Positions 24,801-34,876 of a stretch of DNA of 64,000 nt are shown here, piece by piece. The position numbers were made by a program, and so were the translations under genes. The DNA comes from DASXKD01 sp963703605 (lineage in GTDB: Bacteria > Actinomycetota > Actinomycetes > Streptosporangiales > Streptosporangiaceae): NCBI GenBank assembly GCA_963703605.1, contig CAVPFC010000046.1:131564-195563 (forward strand), read 5' to 3'. The notes under the pieces were generated by a model. It made no database searches and was not told the origin of the DNA. It was given only the letters and a program-made list of their open reading frames with translations. The stretch's first letter is position 1. Each line of letters begins with the position of its first letter.

Positions 24801-25052
24801 GGTGAGGTTGTACGACAGCAGCCGTGCCGCCTGGGTGCGGGCCGCTCCGGCGGGCCGGTCGCGCCAGGTGAGCCGGGCGCTGAGCACGAAGTTGAGCTGA
24901 GCGGAGACCACGAACCCGAGCGCGTTGGCCAGGGTCCGGCTGACGCCCGCCCGCGACAGCGCCGAGAGAATGGCGAATTGGACAAGGAAGCAGGTCGCCC
25001 CTACAGCTACGAACAGCAGCTGCCGTCGCCTGCGCCAGAGCATGGCTTTCAC
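21804..25052 (-). CDS. GtrA - GT2 - membrane GT-C triple-domain glycosyltransferase
   Basis: A 1082 aa single open frame joining three modules. A GtrA-like four-helix flippase domain spans about 8-130 (FLVQFAILSALSRAGVSRTL). A dolichol-phosphate-mannose-synthase-like GT2 domain spans about 215-430 (VVVDDGSQDRTGEVAD; IFFTDSDGQFRA). A long multi-helix region (about 465-1000) resembles GT39/GT-C lipid-sugar transferases. The set could charge a polyprenyl phosphate with a sugar, flip it and transfer it outside. GTG 25052 and ATG 25043 are both possible starts. The fusion has no internal stop or frame change and is followed at once by a second GT2 gene. Confidence 0.87.
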   Translation of the reverse strand: MKAMLWRRRRQLLFVAVGATCFLVQFAILSALSRAGVSRTLANALGFVVSAQLNFVLSARLTWRDRPAGAARTQAARLLSYNLTALLSLAVNTAVFALGYHRLGNLTAAALGVLCGMSVTYLVCDLLIFRSRRKRLTRGAEAMLSAASPAADGLAAPDGHLREPYLTAGTASLVTTGTGLLVTASAGPLVLDGAAPFVTASPPGGGAGAAGFPDAEIAADGVTIVMPAYREEYNLATTVADFLRVPTLMGVPHCVVVVDDGSQDRTGEVADRLAAENPGRVLVVHHPVNRGYGAAVSTGLTTALERTDHRWIFFTDSDGQFRATQLPEFLKAARTERADAVFGYREHRADPLYRRVNAFLWTTVSRLLLPVGVKDVDCSYKLIDRRSLRGIKLTGAAATVSPELVAKLRLKDTHIIERPVEHFPRRFGEQTGAKPSVIIRSVVSLLALSARIGAQRAPGRALRRLLHPKDAVLALVTTGAIAASIASYVYFVHRHATLAYPDAISHLLIARRVVNSPTPGAAQLGAVWLPLPHLFAAPLIWVNAWYYSGFAGSAVSMAAYVLAVRYTYLIAKGVTGTRAAGLIAAVAFGANPNVLYLQTTPMTELLLVGCIAASVYYLLRWCQTARYIDLAATGAAGLLASLTRYEGWVMCVALALAVAYVAWRSPAHDFLGPGPSIRPARGLARFRWWSRLQAAEANVIFFATVGMSGIVGWVLWNAVIFHDALYFQTGPFAKPSLWVSHADKAIGHWGIAALTYLYAMIDNAGALALALGAAGLIWYLICTRLRPETIAPLTLLSFIPFYIYALYSGQRPLHVTQLNGSLYNVRFGLLMVLPTAIFIGCLATLLPPRVPGWLRGTSYALLGLAALACAGLVLRGGITTLTEALDFRATSTERANAVAADWLRSHYTGGTVLMESFGNETVTFASRLPLGEVVYEGSFREWGRDLENPAAHGIRWIYMRSTPGNTDEVYQRLHGTAKLDRYHLVYHDPNRLIYELGPAREQYSPPKGPGGPPPLAPGKHVRRPPHHHRHRGPGSRAHDGLGTGRNGTAPRKAAHARVHRRRRSALGQYEFPPAVPPATLPR

Positions 25053-25483
25053 GGACCCCCCATGGGCTTCCTCTCGCCCATCCCAAGCTCTGGCCGGTGA
25101 CTGGCCGCGTGTTACGTTCCGTCGCCGCCCGCCCGGCCCTCCGCTGCAAGACGCCCGGGCATCCTTAGCGGATCACACGCAAGATATCACGAAGCAGTAA
25201 CAATGCCGCTCATTAAAGTCAGAGTAAAGAGAAGATATAGAGAAGGTCAACTCGGTAGATCCACGGTCATCTCCTTAACACTACAAAAAGGGCAAAACAC
25301 CCTAATTTAAACGATTGCACCAAGCATCGTGATGTTTTTGTTATCGTCCGATTGTCACCCTTGTCCGTCTGCCGCGCGTCCTGCTCTCGGAGGCCGAGAC
25401 CTGACGCGCTGCCGCGCGTAAAGGCCGGCCCGGCAACACAATTCGATGAGGGCCCGTAGTCCCAGGCCAGGGGGGTCTGCCAA
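25053..25483. other. Non-coding AT-rich divergent promoter region
   Basis: This is 431 bases between divergent genes. About 25190-25360 is far more AT-rich than anything nearby, with runs such as GAGTAAAGAGAAGATATAGAG and CCTAATTTAAACG. A short GGG-loop-CCC hairpin lies near 25288-25304. No gene is supported. It probably carries promoters for the glycosyltransferase operon (minus) and the sugar dehydrogenase (plus), and could be a site for an AT-binding nucleoid protein such as Lsr2. Confidence 0.5.
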
Positions 25484-28400
25484 GTGAGCAGCGGGGACCG
25501 CGCCGCGACAAGCATGCCAGCACTCGCCCGCCTCCGGAGCATCCTGCGGCGCGCCAGAGCCTCGGCGAGGTTCCGCCCGCGTGGCGGCAAAGCGACGGTG
25601 CGGCGCGTGCTGCCCCTTGGGGCCGCGGTCATTCTCGCCGGTCTCGCGCTGGCGCCCGCCGGGCCCGCGGCGGCCATCAGCGCCACCACCGCCACGAGCC
25701 CGGTGGCGGTCACCGTCACCACCGCCCCGCACCCGGTGGTCACCGGGCAGGGATTCGCCTACACCATCACCACCGCGAACACCGGGGCCGCGAAGGCCAC
25801 CGGGCTCACCATGACCGACAAGCTCGCCGAGCTCGGTGTGCCCCAGACCAGGACCGAGCCGTTCATCACGACCAGTATCGGCAGCTGCGGCTACGACTCG
25901 AGCAAGAGCACGGTAACCTGCACCGCCGCCGCCCTGCCGGCGGGGCGAGTGTGGACGGTGACGGTCAACGGTGTGCAGCTCGCCGCCGCCGGCGCGGTGC
26001 CCACCGACACCGCCAAGGTGACCGGCACCGAGTCCGGATCGAAGTTCAGCGGGTCGGGGAGCAATAGCACGACGGTGGGCCCTGGCCTGCCGGCCGGCTT
26101 CAAGCAGACCAAGCTCGCGGGCGGGCTCAAGGACCCGGTGGCGCTCGCCTTCGTGCCGGGCGGGGACATCTGGATCGCCGAAGAGGGCGGGACGATCGTC
26201 GACTACCACAAGGGCGTGGTCAAGCCGACCCCCGTGCTCACCCTGCCGCACGTGTTCGACCCCACCCAGGGCAGCGAGGACGGCCTGCTCGGGATCGCCC
26301 TCGACCCGCACTTCGCCACCAACGGCTACGTGTACCTCTCCTACACGGTCGCCGTCACCCAGGCCGGGGCGACCACCGGGTACGCCCGCCTGTCCCGGTT
26401 CACCTACTCCCACGGCAAGATCAAGCTGGCCACCGAAAAGGTCCTCTACCAGGGCGACGAGCCCCAGGCGCTGCATCACGCCGGCAACGACCTGCACGTC
26501 GGCCCCGACGGCAAGCTGTGGTGGGCCGTGGGCGACAACGATCCGGACATCTGGAACGGCGAGGCCCTGAACAACGTCTACGGCAAGATCGTGCGGCTCA
26601 ACCTCGACGGCAGCGTCCCCAGCGACGACCCGTTCGTGAACGTGCCGAGCGCGGCGAAAGGCATCTACGCGTACGGCCTGCGCAACCCATGGCGGTTCAC
26701 GTTCCTGCCGGGCGGCCAGGCGATGACCCAGGACACCGGGTCCAGCTTCTGGGAGGAACTCGACGCCATCTCGGCCGGCGGCAACTACGGCTGGCCGTGG
26801 TTCGAGGGCGACTGCTTCAGCTGCGGGACCATCAACCCGGTGTACGCCTACGGCCACTACCCGGTGGACGGCGCCGCCTCGGCCATCGCCGCGTACTCGG
26901 GATCGACCTTCCCGAAGGCCTACGACCACGTCGTGTTCTTCGGCGACTACAACCGCAGGGACATCGAAGCGGTGACGTTCGCGCCTGGCTACCGCACCGA
27001 GGTCTCCGACAACGTCTTTGACACCAACGCGGGCACGATCGCGGACCTGGCCGAAGGCCCGGACGGCAACCTGTACTTCCTCAGCGTCTTCGAGGGCAAC
27101 CTGTCCGAGATCACCGCGCCCGGGCCGTTCCCGCCGACCGCCAAAGCGGTCGCGGCGCTGACCGTGCAGCACGGCACGCAGAGCGGCACGGTGAAGACCA
27201 CGGTCGCGGCCGGCCAGAAGCCACCCACCGCCTCGATCAAGGCCCCGTCGTCCTACCACGCGGGGGACACCATCAAGTTCCACGGCACGGCCACCGACCC
27301 GGTGGACGGCAAGCTGCCCCCATACCGCTACACGTGGCGGGTCGACTTCATCAAAGACGGGGTGGCCGAGCCGACGTACAACGGCGAGATCCCCGGCCCG
27401 TACTACGGTCCGGTGTCGGGCATCACCTCGGGCAGCTTCCGGATACCTACGGACCCGTCGCAGGTCCCCGGGAGCTTCTACCAGATCACCCTGACGGTGA
27501 CCGACTCCCGCGGCCTCCAGACGGTCGTCACCAAGGACGTCAAGCCGGTCACGACGAGCTGGACGGTCCATGACCCCACCGCCGGAACCGGCTACTTCGT
27601 CGACGGCGCCTGGCACACCGGGACCTACCAGACCAAGGACGTCGTCGGGGTGCAGCACGTGCTGACCGGCATGGCGCTCGCGCAGGTCAACGGCACCACC
27701 CGCTACCGGTTCTCGGGCTGGGCCGGCGGCAGCGCGCTGACCGACTCGTTCACCTCGACGGCGGCCAAGGCCACCTACACCGCGAACTACGAGAAGGTGC
27801 AGGCGGCCATGCCGAAGGGGTGGACGAGCATCGACGTCGGTTCCCCGGCCACCCCCGGGTCCGCCGACTACGCCCCCGGCTCGAAGAGCTTCTACCTGGA
27901 CGCGGCGGGGGTCGACGAGTACAAGGGCACCGACCAGTCGCACTTCGTCTACCAGACGATGCCGGGCGACGGGACCATCGTGGCCCGCGTCCGGTACCAG
28001 ACGAACTCCTCGGACTGGGCCAAGGCAGGCCTGGAGATCAGGCAGTCCACGACGCCGGGAGCGCCCTGGGTGGACCTTCTGGTCACACCCGATGTCAGCC
28101 CGAACACCCCCGATATCAACGGGGTTGGCTGCGACGCCAACGGCTGCCTGAGCCCGCTCCCGCCGGTCATCCCGCCGGTCGGCAACGGCGTCCGGATGCA
28201 GGTCTACAACGGAAGCGAGAACTCCGGGCCCCCGCTCACCGGCTTCAAGGACCCGAACAAGTGGGTGAAGCTGGTCCGGTCCGGCGACACCTTCACCTCG
28301 TACGAATCCACCGACGGGAAGAACTGGACGCCGGTCGGCACCGAGACGGTACCGATGACCGGCAAGGTGGACATCGGCCTGTTCGACAACTCACACCAGA

Positions 28401-29023
28401 GCACCGTGCTCAGCACCGCGGCCTTCGACCACGTCAAGGTCACGAAGGTTCCGGTGCCCGGGCCGCTGCCGTCGCCCTGGAAGGACACCGACGTGGGCTC
28501 GCCGGCCATCGCCGGGTCGGCCGGCTACACGCCGCAGACCAAGACGTTCACGGTGAACGGCGCGGGGACCGACGTCTTCGGCCCTTCCGACCAGTTCAAC
28601 TACGTGTACCAGCCGCTGGCCGGCGACGGTAACGCCACGATCGTCGCGCGCGTCACCTCGCAGACGAACACGAGCACCAACGCGAAAGCCGGCGTCATCA
28701 TCAAGCAGTCGACCACTGCCGGCAGCAACTACATCCTGATCGCCGTCCAGCCGGGCGGCATCGTCAAGGTCCAGTACGACTTCAACGGCTCGGTCCAGGC
28801 CACCAGCATCTACAACTTCCCCAACGTCTGGATGAAGCTGGTGAGCCTGAACGGGGCCTTCACGGCCTACCTGTCGGGTAACGGCAAATCCTGGACCCCG
28901 ATCGTGTCCAAGACGCTGCCGATCACGTTCCCGGCGACGATCGGCCTGTTCGTGTGCTCACACAACTCGGCGCAGCTCGGCACCGCGACGTTCGACCACG
29001 TCAGCGTCACCTCGGGGCCATGA
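25484..29023 (+). CDS. Secreted PQQ-dependent sugar dehydrogenase (GSDH type) with two concanavalin-like domains
   Basis: A 1179 aa exported protein. A long signal region (hydrophobic stretch about 42-63) precedes a DUF11-like beta-sandwich (about 66-170). A six-bladed glucose/sorbosone-dehydrogenase propeller follows at about 204-542 (FVPGGDIWIAEEGGT; DGLLGIALDPHFA; HHAGNDLHVGPDGKLW; YGLRNPWRFTF), then a PKD-like domain (about 590-690). Two roughly 200 aa DUF1349/concanavalin-like repeats end the protein (about 775-985 and 995-1179). The GTG start 25484 could instead be ATG 25514. The enzyme would oxidise sugars or polyols with PQQ; no PQQ synthesis gene is in view. Its stop overlaps the next start (ATGA). 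Confidence 0.88.
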   Translation: MSSGDRAATSMPALARLRSILRRARASARFRPRGGKATVRRVLPLGAAVILAGLALAPAGPAAAISATTATSPVAVTVTTAPHPVVTGQGFAYTITTANTGAAKATGLTMTDKLAELGVPQTRTEPFITTSIGSCGYDSSKSTVTCTAAALPAGRVWTVTVNGVQLAAAGAVPTDTAKVTGTESGSKFSGSGSNSTTVGPGLPAGFKQTKLAGGLKDPVALAFVPGGDIWIAEEGGTIVDYHKGVVKPTPVLTLPHVFDPTQGSEDGLLGIALDPHFATNGYVYLSYTVAVTQAGATTGYARLSRFTYSHGKIKLATEKVLYQGDEPQALHHAGNDLHVGPDGKLWWAVGDNDPDIWNGEALNNVYGKIVRLNLDGSVPSDDPFVNVPSAAKGIYAYGLRNPWRFTFLPGGQAMTQDTGSSFWEELDAISAGGNYGWPWFEGDCFSCGTINPVYAYGHYPVDGAASAIAAYSGSTFPKAYDHVVFFGDYNRRDIEAVTFAPGYRTEVSDNVFDTNAGTIADLAEGPDGNLYFLSVFEGNLSEITAPGPFPPTAKAVAALTVQHGTQSGTVKTTVAAGQKPPTASIKAPSSYHAGDTIKFHGTATDPVDGKLPPYRYTWRVDFIKDGVAEPTYNGEIPGPYYGPVSGITSGSFRIPTDPSQVPGSFYQITLTVTDSRGLQTVVTKDVKPVTTSWTVHDPTAGTGYFVDGAWHTGTYQTKDVVGVQHVLTGMALAQVNGTTRYRFSGWAGGSALTDSFTSTAAKATYTANYEKVQAAMPKGWTSIDVGSPATPGSADYAPGSKSFYLDAAGVDEYKGTDQSHFVYQTMPGDGTIVARVRYQTNSSDWAKAGLEIRQSTTPGAPWVDLLVTPDVSPNTPDINGVGCDANGCLSPLPPVIPPVGNGVRMQVYNGSENSGPPLTGFKDPNKWVKLVRSGDTFTSYESTDGKNWTPVGTETVPMTGKVDIGLFDNSHQSTVLSTAAFDHVKVTKVPVPGPLPSPWKDTDVGSPAIAGSAGYTPQTKTFTVNGAGTDVFGPSDQFNYVYQPLAGDGNATIVARVTSQTNTSTNAKAGVIIKQSTTAGSNYILIAVQPGGIVKVQYDFNGSVQATSIYNFPNVWMKLVSLNGAFTAYLSGNGKSWTPIVSKTLPITFPATIGLFVCSHNSAQLGTATFDHVSVTSGP

Positions 29024-32000
29024 ACGGGGCACCTGTCATGCGGAGGATCAAGCCGGGGCGTTCCCTTGCGGCTGCCGTGGCCGTGGGGATGCTCGCCCTT
29101 TCTTTGCCGGCAGCGGCGCAGGCGGGCGCCGGCGTGGCTGCCCACTCCCATCGCGCGGCCGCGGCGGTGACGTCGCAGGACTGGCCGACGTACCTCCAGA
29201 ACGTGGCCAGGACGTCGGCCACGACCGACGGCACGCTGAGCAAGACCAAGGCGCCCAACATGACGCCGCGGTGGGCCTTCCAGGCCGGCGGGCCGCTGGC
29301 CACCTCGGCGAGCATCGTGGGCACCACCGCCTACATCGGCGCCTGGGACGGCTACGAGTACGCGGTCAGCACCAAGACCGGCAAACAGATCTGGAAGACG
29401 AACCTCGGCACCAACGTGGACGCGAACTGCGACCCGTCGGTGCTGGGCGTCACCTCGGCGGCCGCGGTGGTCAACGGCGTGGTGTACGTGGGCGGTGGGG
29501 ATGACTACTGGTACGCCCTCAACGCCACCACGGGCGCGGTCCTCTGGAAGGTCTTCACCGGGAAAAACGGCCGGAAGGGCGCGCACTACAACTGGTCGAG
29601 CCCGCTGATCCTCGGCAACTACGCCTACGTCGGCGTCGCCAGCAACTGCGACAACCCGCTGGTCCAGGGCAAGCTGCTGCAGGTCGCGATATCGGGCGCG
29701 AACAAGGGCAAGATTGTCAGAACCCATGACTTCGTGCCGAAGGGACAGGTCGGCGGCGGCGTCTGGACCTCACCGACCTACGACGCGGCGACCAACAGCA
29801 TCTGGGTGTCCACGGGCACGCTGTCCCAGTACACCCAGACCCAGTCCCAGGCGATCGTCCAGCTCAGCGTCTCGAACCTGGCTGTCAAGGCGGTCTGGCA
29901 GCTGCCGCAGGTCGACGCCGTCACGGACTCCGACTGGAGCACCACCCCGACGATGACCACGGACTCGAAGGGTGACCTGCTGGTGTCGGTGGCCGACAAG
30001 AACGGCACCCTGTACACGTTCAACCGTAACAACCTGGCCGCGGGGCCGGTCTGGACACATCAGATCGCGGTCGGGGGCTCGTGCCCGACCTGCGGGGACG
30101 GCCCGATCAGCTCCGGCGCCTTCGCCAACGGCGTGCTTTATTTCGCCAGTGACCACAACGTGCTGAACGGGCACGGGGCAGGCGGCTCGGTCACCGCGCT
30201 CGATCCAGGCACGGGCCAGGTGCACTGGGAGCGCCAGACCGACAGCCCGATCCTGGGCTGCGCCGGCATACGTCAACGGGATGCTCGGCTACGTGGAGGG
30301 GAAGACGTTCGAGGTGGTCAACGCGGCCAACGGCCACCTGATCTACTCCTACCTGATGCCGTCCGGCAACTACGGTGCGATCTCGGTCGCCTACGGCCAC
30401 TTCTACGTGCCGAGCCTGGGGGCCGTGCTCTACGCGTTCGGCCCGGGCAGCGCGCCGTCCCCGCCGCCGCCCGACCCGAACTGCCCGTCGGGCTTCACCT
30501 GCCAGGACATCGGCAACCCGGCCAAGGGCGGCGAGAGCACCTCCGGCGCGAACCTCACCGTGACCGCCGCCGGCACCGGGTTCGCCGGCAATGCCGACCA
30601 GTTCCGGTTCATCAGCAAACAGGTCACCGGCGACAAGCAGACCAGCACCACGATCCTCTCGCAGGCCCCGCCGGCCGGGGCTGCCCAGCAAGCGGGCGTG
30701 ATGGTGCGGCAGACCGCGGCGCCCGGCTCGCCGTTCTACGCGGTCCTGGACACCCCGGGCGTCTCGCCGGCCGCCGTGCAGGTCTGGTACCGCGGCGCGT
30801 GGAACAGCACGCCCACGATGCTCGCCAGCTACCCGGCCACCGCGCCCGTCTCGGTGATGATCCAGCGGCAGCGAAACCTGTTCAGCGCCGGCGTCTCGGC
30901 CGACGGCACCAGCTACACGCTGATCCCGGGCAGCACCGCCGACGTCGACCTGCCCACCAAGACCATGCAGGGCATCGCCGTGGCGTCCGGGTCGGCCACC
31001 ACGCGCGGCAAGGCGACGTTCACCGGCACCAGCGTGGGGGCCAAGCTGACCACCACGATGACGCCGCCGCCGCCCGCCGACCCGTGCCCGACGGGGTGGA
31101 CCTGCACCGACCTGGGTAACCCGTACCCGCAGGGTGACACCACCGGCTCCGGCGGCTCGCTGACACTCCAGGGCGCCGGCAGCGGCTTCGGTGAGGTCGC
31201 GTCGGACTCGGCGCACTACGTGTACCAGACCGTCTCCGGCAACGCGTCGGTGAGCGCGCAGGTCACCACCGCCGCCGGCGCGCCGCCGGCCGCGCAGGAC
31301 GGGATCATGATGCGCGTGAGCACCACCCCGACCGCGCCCATGTACAGCGTCTACCTCAACCCGGGCGGCAGCGCCACCGTCGAGTGGCGGCTCCACGACG
31401 GCATCGCCTACAAGCACAAGATTCCGCTGCCGTCGGTGACCTCGCCCGCCTACCTGGAGATCGTCCGCTGGGACGACACCAACGCAAGCCCACCGGCCAC
31501 CTACTTCACGACGCTGACCTCCACCGACGGCACCACGTGGACGCCCGTGCTCGGCTCTGCGGCGGCGATCGACATGGGCACCGGCAAGTACCTGGCGGGC
31601 CTGGTGGCCACGTCCGGAAGCCCTGGCGTGACCACCCCGGCCACCTTCACCGGCGCCACCGTCGGCGCGGTGACCACGCCGCCCGCGACCGCGTGCCCCA
31701 ACGGGTTCAGCTGCGGTGACATCGGTGGCGTGGCGCTGCTGGCCGGCAACCAGGTGTACAACAACGGCACCTGGGACGTGCTGGCGGGTGGCACCATCTA
31801 CTCCACCTTCGACCTGTTCCGCTTCATCGACCAGCCGTTCCCGACCCCCAGCAACCCCAACGGGGACGGCACGGTCAGCGTGCACGTCGACACCCAGCAG
31901 ACCGGCGCCGACGCGTGGATGAAGTCCGGGGTCATGATCCGCTCGGGCACCGGCCCGGCGGCACCGTACTACGGGGTCTTCGCGACGCCCGGGCACGGCG

Positions 32001-33454
32001 TGGTCGTGCAGTGGCGCCCCACCGCCGGCGCGCTGACCAACCAGATACCGATCATTCCGAACACACTCACCACGCCGGTCTGGCTACGGGTGTCGCGGTA
32101 CACCGACACTGTGCACAACGTGGTCGACTACACCGCCTACACCTCACCGGACGGGACCAACTGGACCGCCGTCCCCGGGTCGGAGGTCGCGCTGCGCCTG
32201 CCGGGCCCGCTGCTGGCCGGGATCGCGGCGTCCTCCAACAGCACGGACAACCTGGATGCCGCCACCTTCGACGGCTTCGCGCAGGGCCCGCCGGTGGCCC
32301 CGCCGTCGCTCTGCCCCACCTCATGGACCTGCAAGGACATCGGCCACCCGCTGCCGCCGGGCACCGACAGCCTGTCGTCGGGCACCTGGCAGGTGACCGG
32401 GGGCGGCGGGGACATCTACAATCCCGCCGACCACTTCCACTTCGACTACCAGACGCTGGCCGCGGACGGAACGGTCACCGGGCACGTCACCGCGCAGCAG
32501 AACACCTCGCCCTGGGCGAAGGCCGGGGTGATGATCCGGGCGACCACCGACAAGCGCTCGCCGTACTACGGCGTGTTCGTGACCCCCGGGAACGGGATCG
32601 CGGTGCAGTGGCGCATGGCCCAGGGCGGCGCCACCAGCCAGCGCGTCGTGTCCGGCGCGGTGCCGGCCTACCTGATGATCGGCCGGTTTATCCGGGGCGC
32701 CCAGGTCTACTACACGGCCTACACGTCGCCGGACGGGACCACCTGGACACCGATACCCGGGTCCACCCAGGTGCTGCCGATGACCGGCCCGCTGCTGGCC
32801 GGCATCGCGGTCACCTCGCACAACCAGGGCACCGCGTCGGCGGTGACGCTCGACACCGTGGGACTGAGCACGACCAAGCTCCCGCCGCCGGGACTTTGCC
32901 CGCGCACGTGGAAGTGCAAGGACATCGGCCAGGTGTCACCCGGGCCGGGCACCCAGACGATGTCCAAGGGGACGTGGGCCGTCACCGGCGGCGGCGGCGA
33001 CATCTTCGGCACGTCCGACTCGTTCCACTTCGTCTACCAGCCGCTCGCCGCCGACGGCAGCATAAGCGCCCGCGTCGCGTCGCAGACCAGCACCAACACC
33101 TGGGCCAAGGGCGGCCTCATGATGCGGCTTACCACGGGCGCGGGATCGCCGTACTACGCAGTCTTCGTCACGCCAGGAAAGGGCGTCGTGGTGCAATGGC
33201 GCGCCGTCAGCGGAGGGAGCACCACCCAGATCGGCACGACCGGTACCGTGCCGGTCTATCTGGAGATCACCCGGACCGGCACCACGTTCTCGGCGTTCAC
33301 CTCGACCGACGGCAGCGCCTGGACCGTGGTCCCGGGCTCCACCGTCACGATCGCGAACCTGACCGGGAGCCTCCTGCGCGGGTTCGCGGTCACCTCGCAT
33401 GACACAGGCCATCTCAGCACCGTCGACTACGACACCGTTGTGACGATGCCCTAG
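29020..33454 (+). CDS. Secreted PQQ-binding-like propeller protein with five concanavalin-like repeats (frameshifted)
   Basis: Two overlapping frames make one protein of about 1,475 aa. The first frame (29020 to about 30262) gives a signal peptide and a quinoprotein-type propeller with blades such as TGKQIWKTNLGT and TGAVLWKVFTGK. At 30262-30266 the homology moves to the +1 frame (AYVNGMLGYVEGKTFEV) and continues to 33454 through five domains of about 200 aa starting near 30479, 31084, 31692, 32311 and 32897. Each begins with a CPxxWxCxDIG-like motif. The shift needs one surplus base. It may be a real mutation or a sequencing error. ATG 29038 is an alternative start giving a cleaner signal peptide. 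Ligand unknown. Confidence 0.8.
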
Positions 33455-33507
33455 CCGGGGCGAAACAGCCATCGACGCCTCCGCAGGCCGGAGGCAGAGG
33501 GGGACAG

Positions 33508-34819
33508 ATGAGAATACTGGCCCAAATGCACAAGCAAGTCACCGTCCTGGCCGCGGCGGCGCTGGCCCTGGCCGGCGCCGCGGCCCTCGGGGCCGGCACC
33601 CCGGCAGGGGCGGCGGCCCACGCGCGCGCCGGCCTCGCACCGGGCGGCCCCGCGGGTGGACGGGGGCACGGTGGACGGCCTGAAGGTCTACGTCGGCTAC
33701 GCCGAGGACAAGGAGACCAACACGCCGCCGAAGGGGGCTTTCCCCAGCCCGTGGCAGGGAAGTTCTAGCGTCAAGTTCCTGGGCAGCCCCGTCCCCGGCG
33801 GCCAGAAGGCGTGCGGAGGGCTGAAGCGGTGCTGGGACGCGGGCGCGATCATGGTCAAGAACACGACGACGCACAAGGTCACGGTGACCAAAGTAAAGGT
33901 GAACGACCACGGCTCCATCAAGGGCGGCAAGGTCTTCGATAACCTGTGGGGCTCGTTCACCGTGCAGCCGGGCCAGCGCGTGATCCTGACCGAGAATCCG
34001 CCGACGACCGACCCCAACTACGACAACTTCGACACCAGCGGATACCCGAGCGTTTGCCAGAACCACCGGATCACGGTGGCGCCGTGGGTCAAGTTCTCGA
34101 TCGGCGGGAAGAACACCAAGCTCATCGACAGCACGCACGTGCTCGACACCGGCGGGATCGACCCGGGCACCTGCTCGCCCAAGCGCAACGAGTCCGTCCC
34201 GTGGCGGCGGATCGGCACCGGAAAGCGGCCGTTCGGGCCGAAGGTGGGCACGACATCCTCCTGCCCGGGCCCCTGGACCTGCGTCGACATCGGCAATCCC
34301 ACGCCGCCCGGCAGCCAGCACTACGACCACAGCAACGGCAAGTGGACGATCATGGCCGGCGGGACCGACATCACCCAGCACGCCGACCACTTCCGCTTCG
34401 TGTACCAGAAGCTGCGCGGGAACGGCAGCGTGATCGCCCACGTCCTGTCGCAGACCGCCACGAGCCCGGGCGCCAAGGCCGGCGTGATGCTCCGCGCCAC
34501 CAAGGCCCCCGGGTCGCCGGAGTACTCGCTGCTGGTCAGCCCCGGGGAAGGGATCAAGGTTCAGGTCCGCAAGATCCTGAACGGTGACACCCAGAAGTCG
34601 GCCAACCCGAAGGGCGCCGCGCCCGCGTGGCTGAAGATCTCCAGGTCGGGGAACACCTACAGCGCGTACACCTCGAGCAACGGGCACAGCTGGAAGCTGA
34701 TCCCGAAGTCGGCCATCACGGTCAACCTCGGCGGGACGATGCGGGCCGGCCTGGCGGTGACCTCGCACCACGCCGGTGTCCTGGGCACGGCCAAGATTGA
34801 CGGCGTGAAGGTGGGCTGA
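33508..34819 (+). CDS. Secreted protein with C-terminal concanavalin-like domain (frameshifted after signal peptide)
   Basis: The start MRILAQMHKQVTVLAAAALALAG has AGGGGGACAG upstream and encodes a good signal peptide, but that frame dies by 33768. From about 33654-33656 (a GGG run) the coding sense is in the +1 frame: VDGGTVDGLKVYVGYAEDKE through to 34819. One extra G explains it. The mature N-terminal part (about 150 aa, with Cys pairs) is not recognised. The last 190 aa are one copy of the CPGPWTCVDIG-type domain shared with the two preceding genes. Together with them it looks like one exported surface or polysaccharide-binding system. Confidence 0.75.
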
Positions 34820-34876
34820 TCTTCCCCGGTCAGGCTCGGCTACGCTCTGCGTTCAGCGGCTTGACAGGAGGAGAAC

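Noticed and set aside
25355..27943. 862-codon minus-strand frame opposite the sugar dehydrogenase
   Set aside because: Val/Gly/Arg/His-rich shadow; the plus strand encodes recognisable propeller motifs.
30255..30285. Programmed +1 ribosomal frameshift in the propeller-repeat protein
   Set aside because: No slippery run, in-frame stop or stimulatory structure is evident at the junction, and similar breaks in two neighbours favour mutation or read error.
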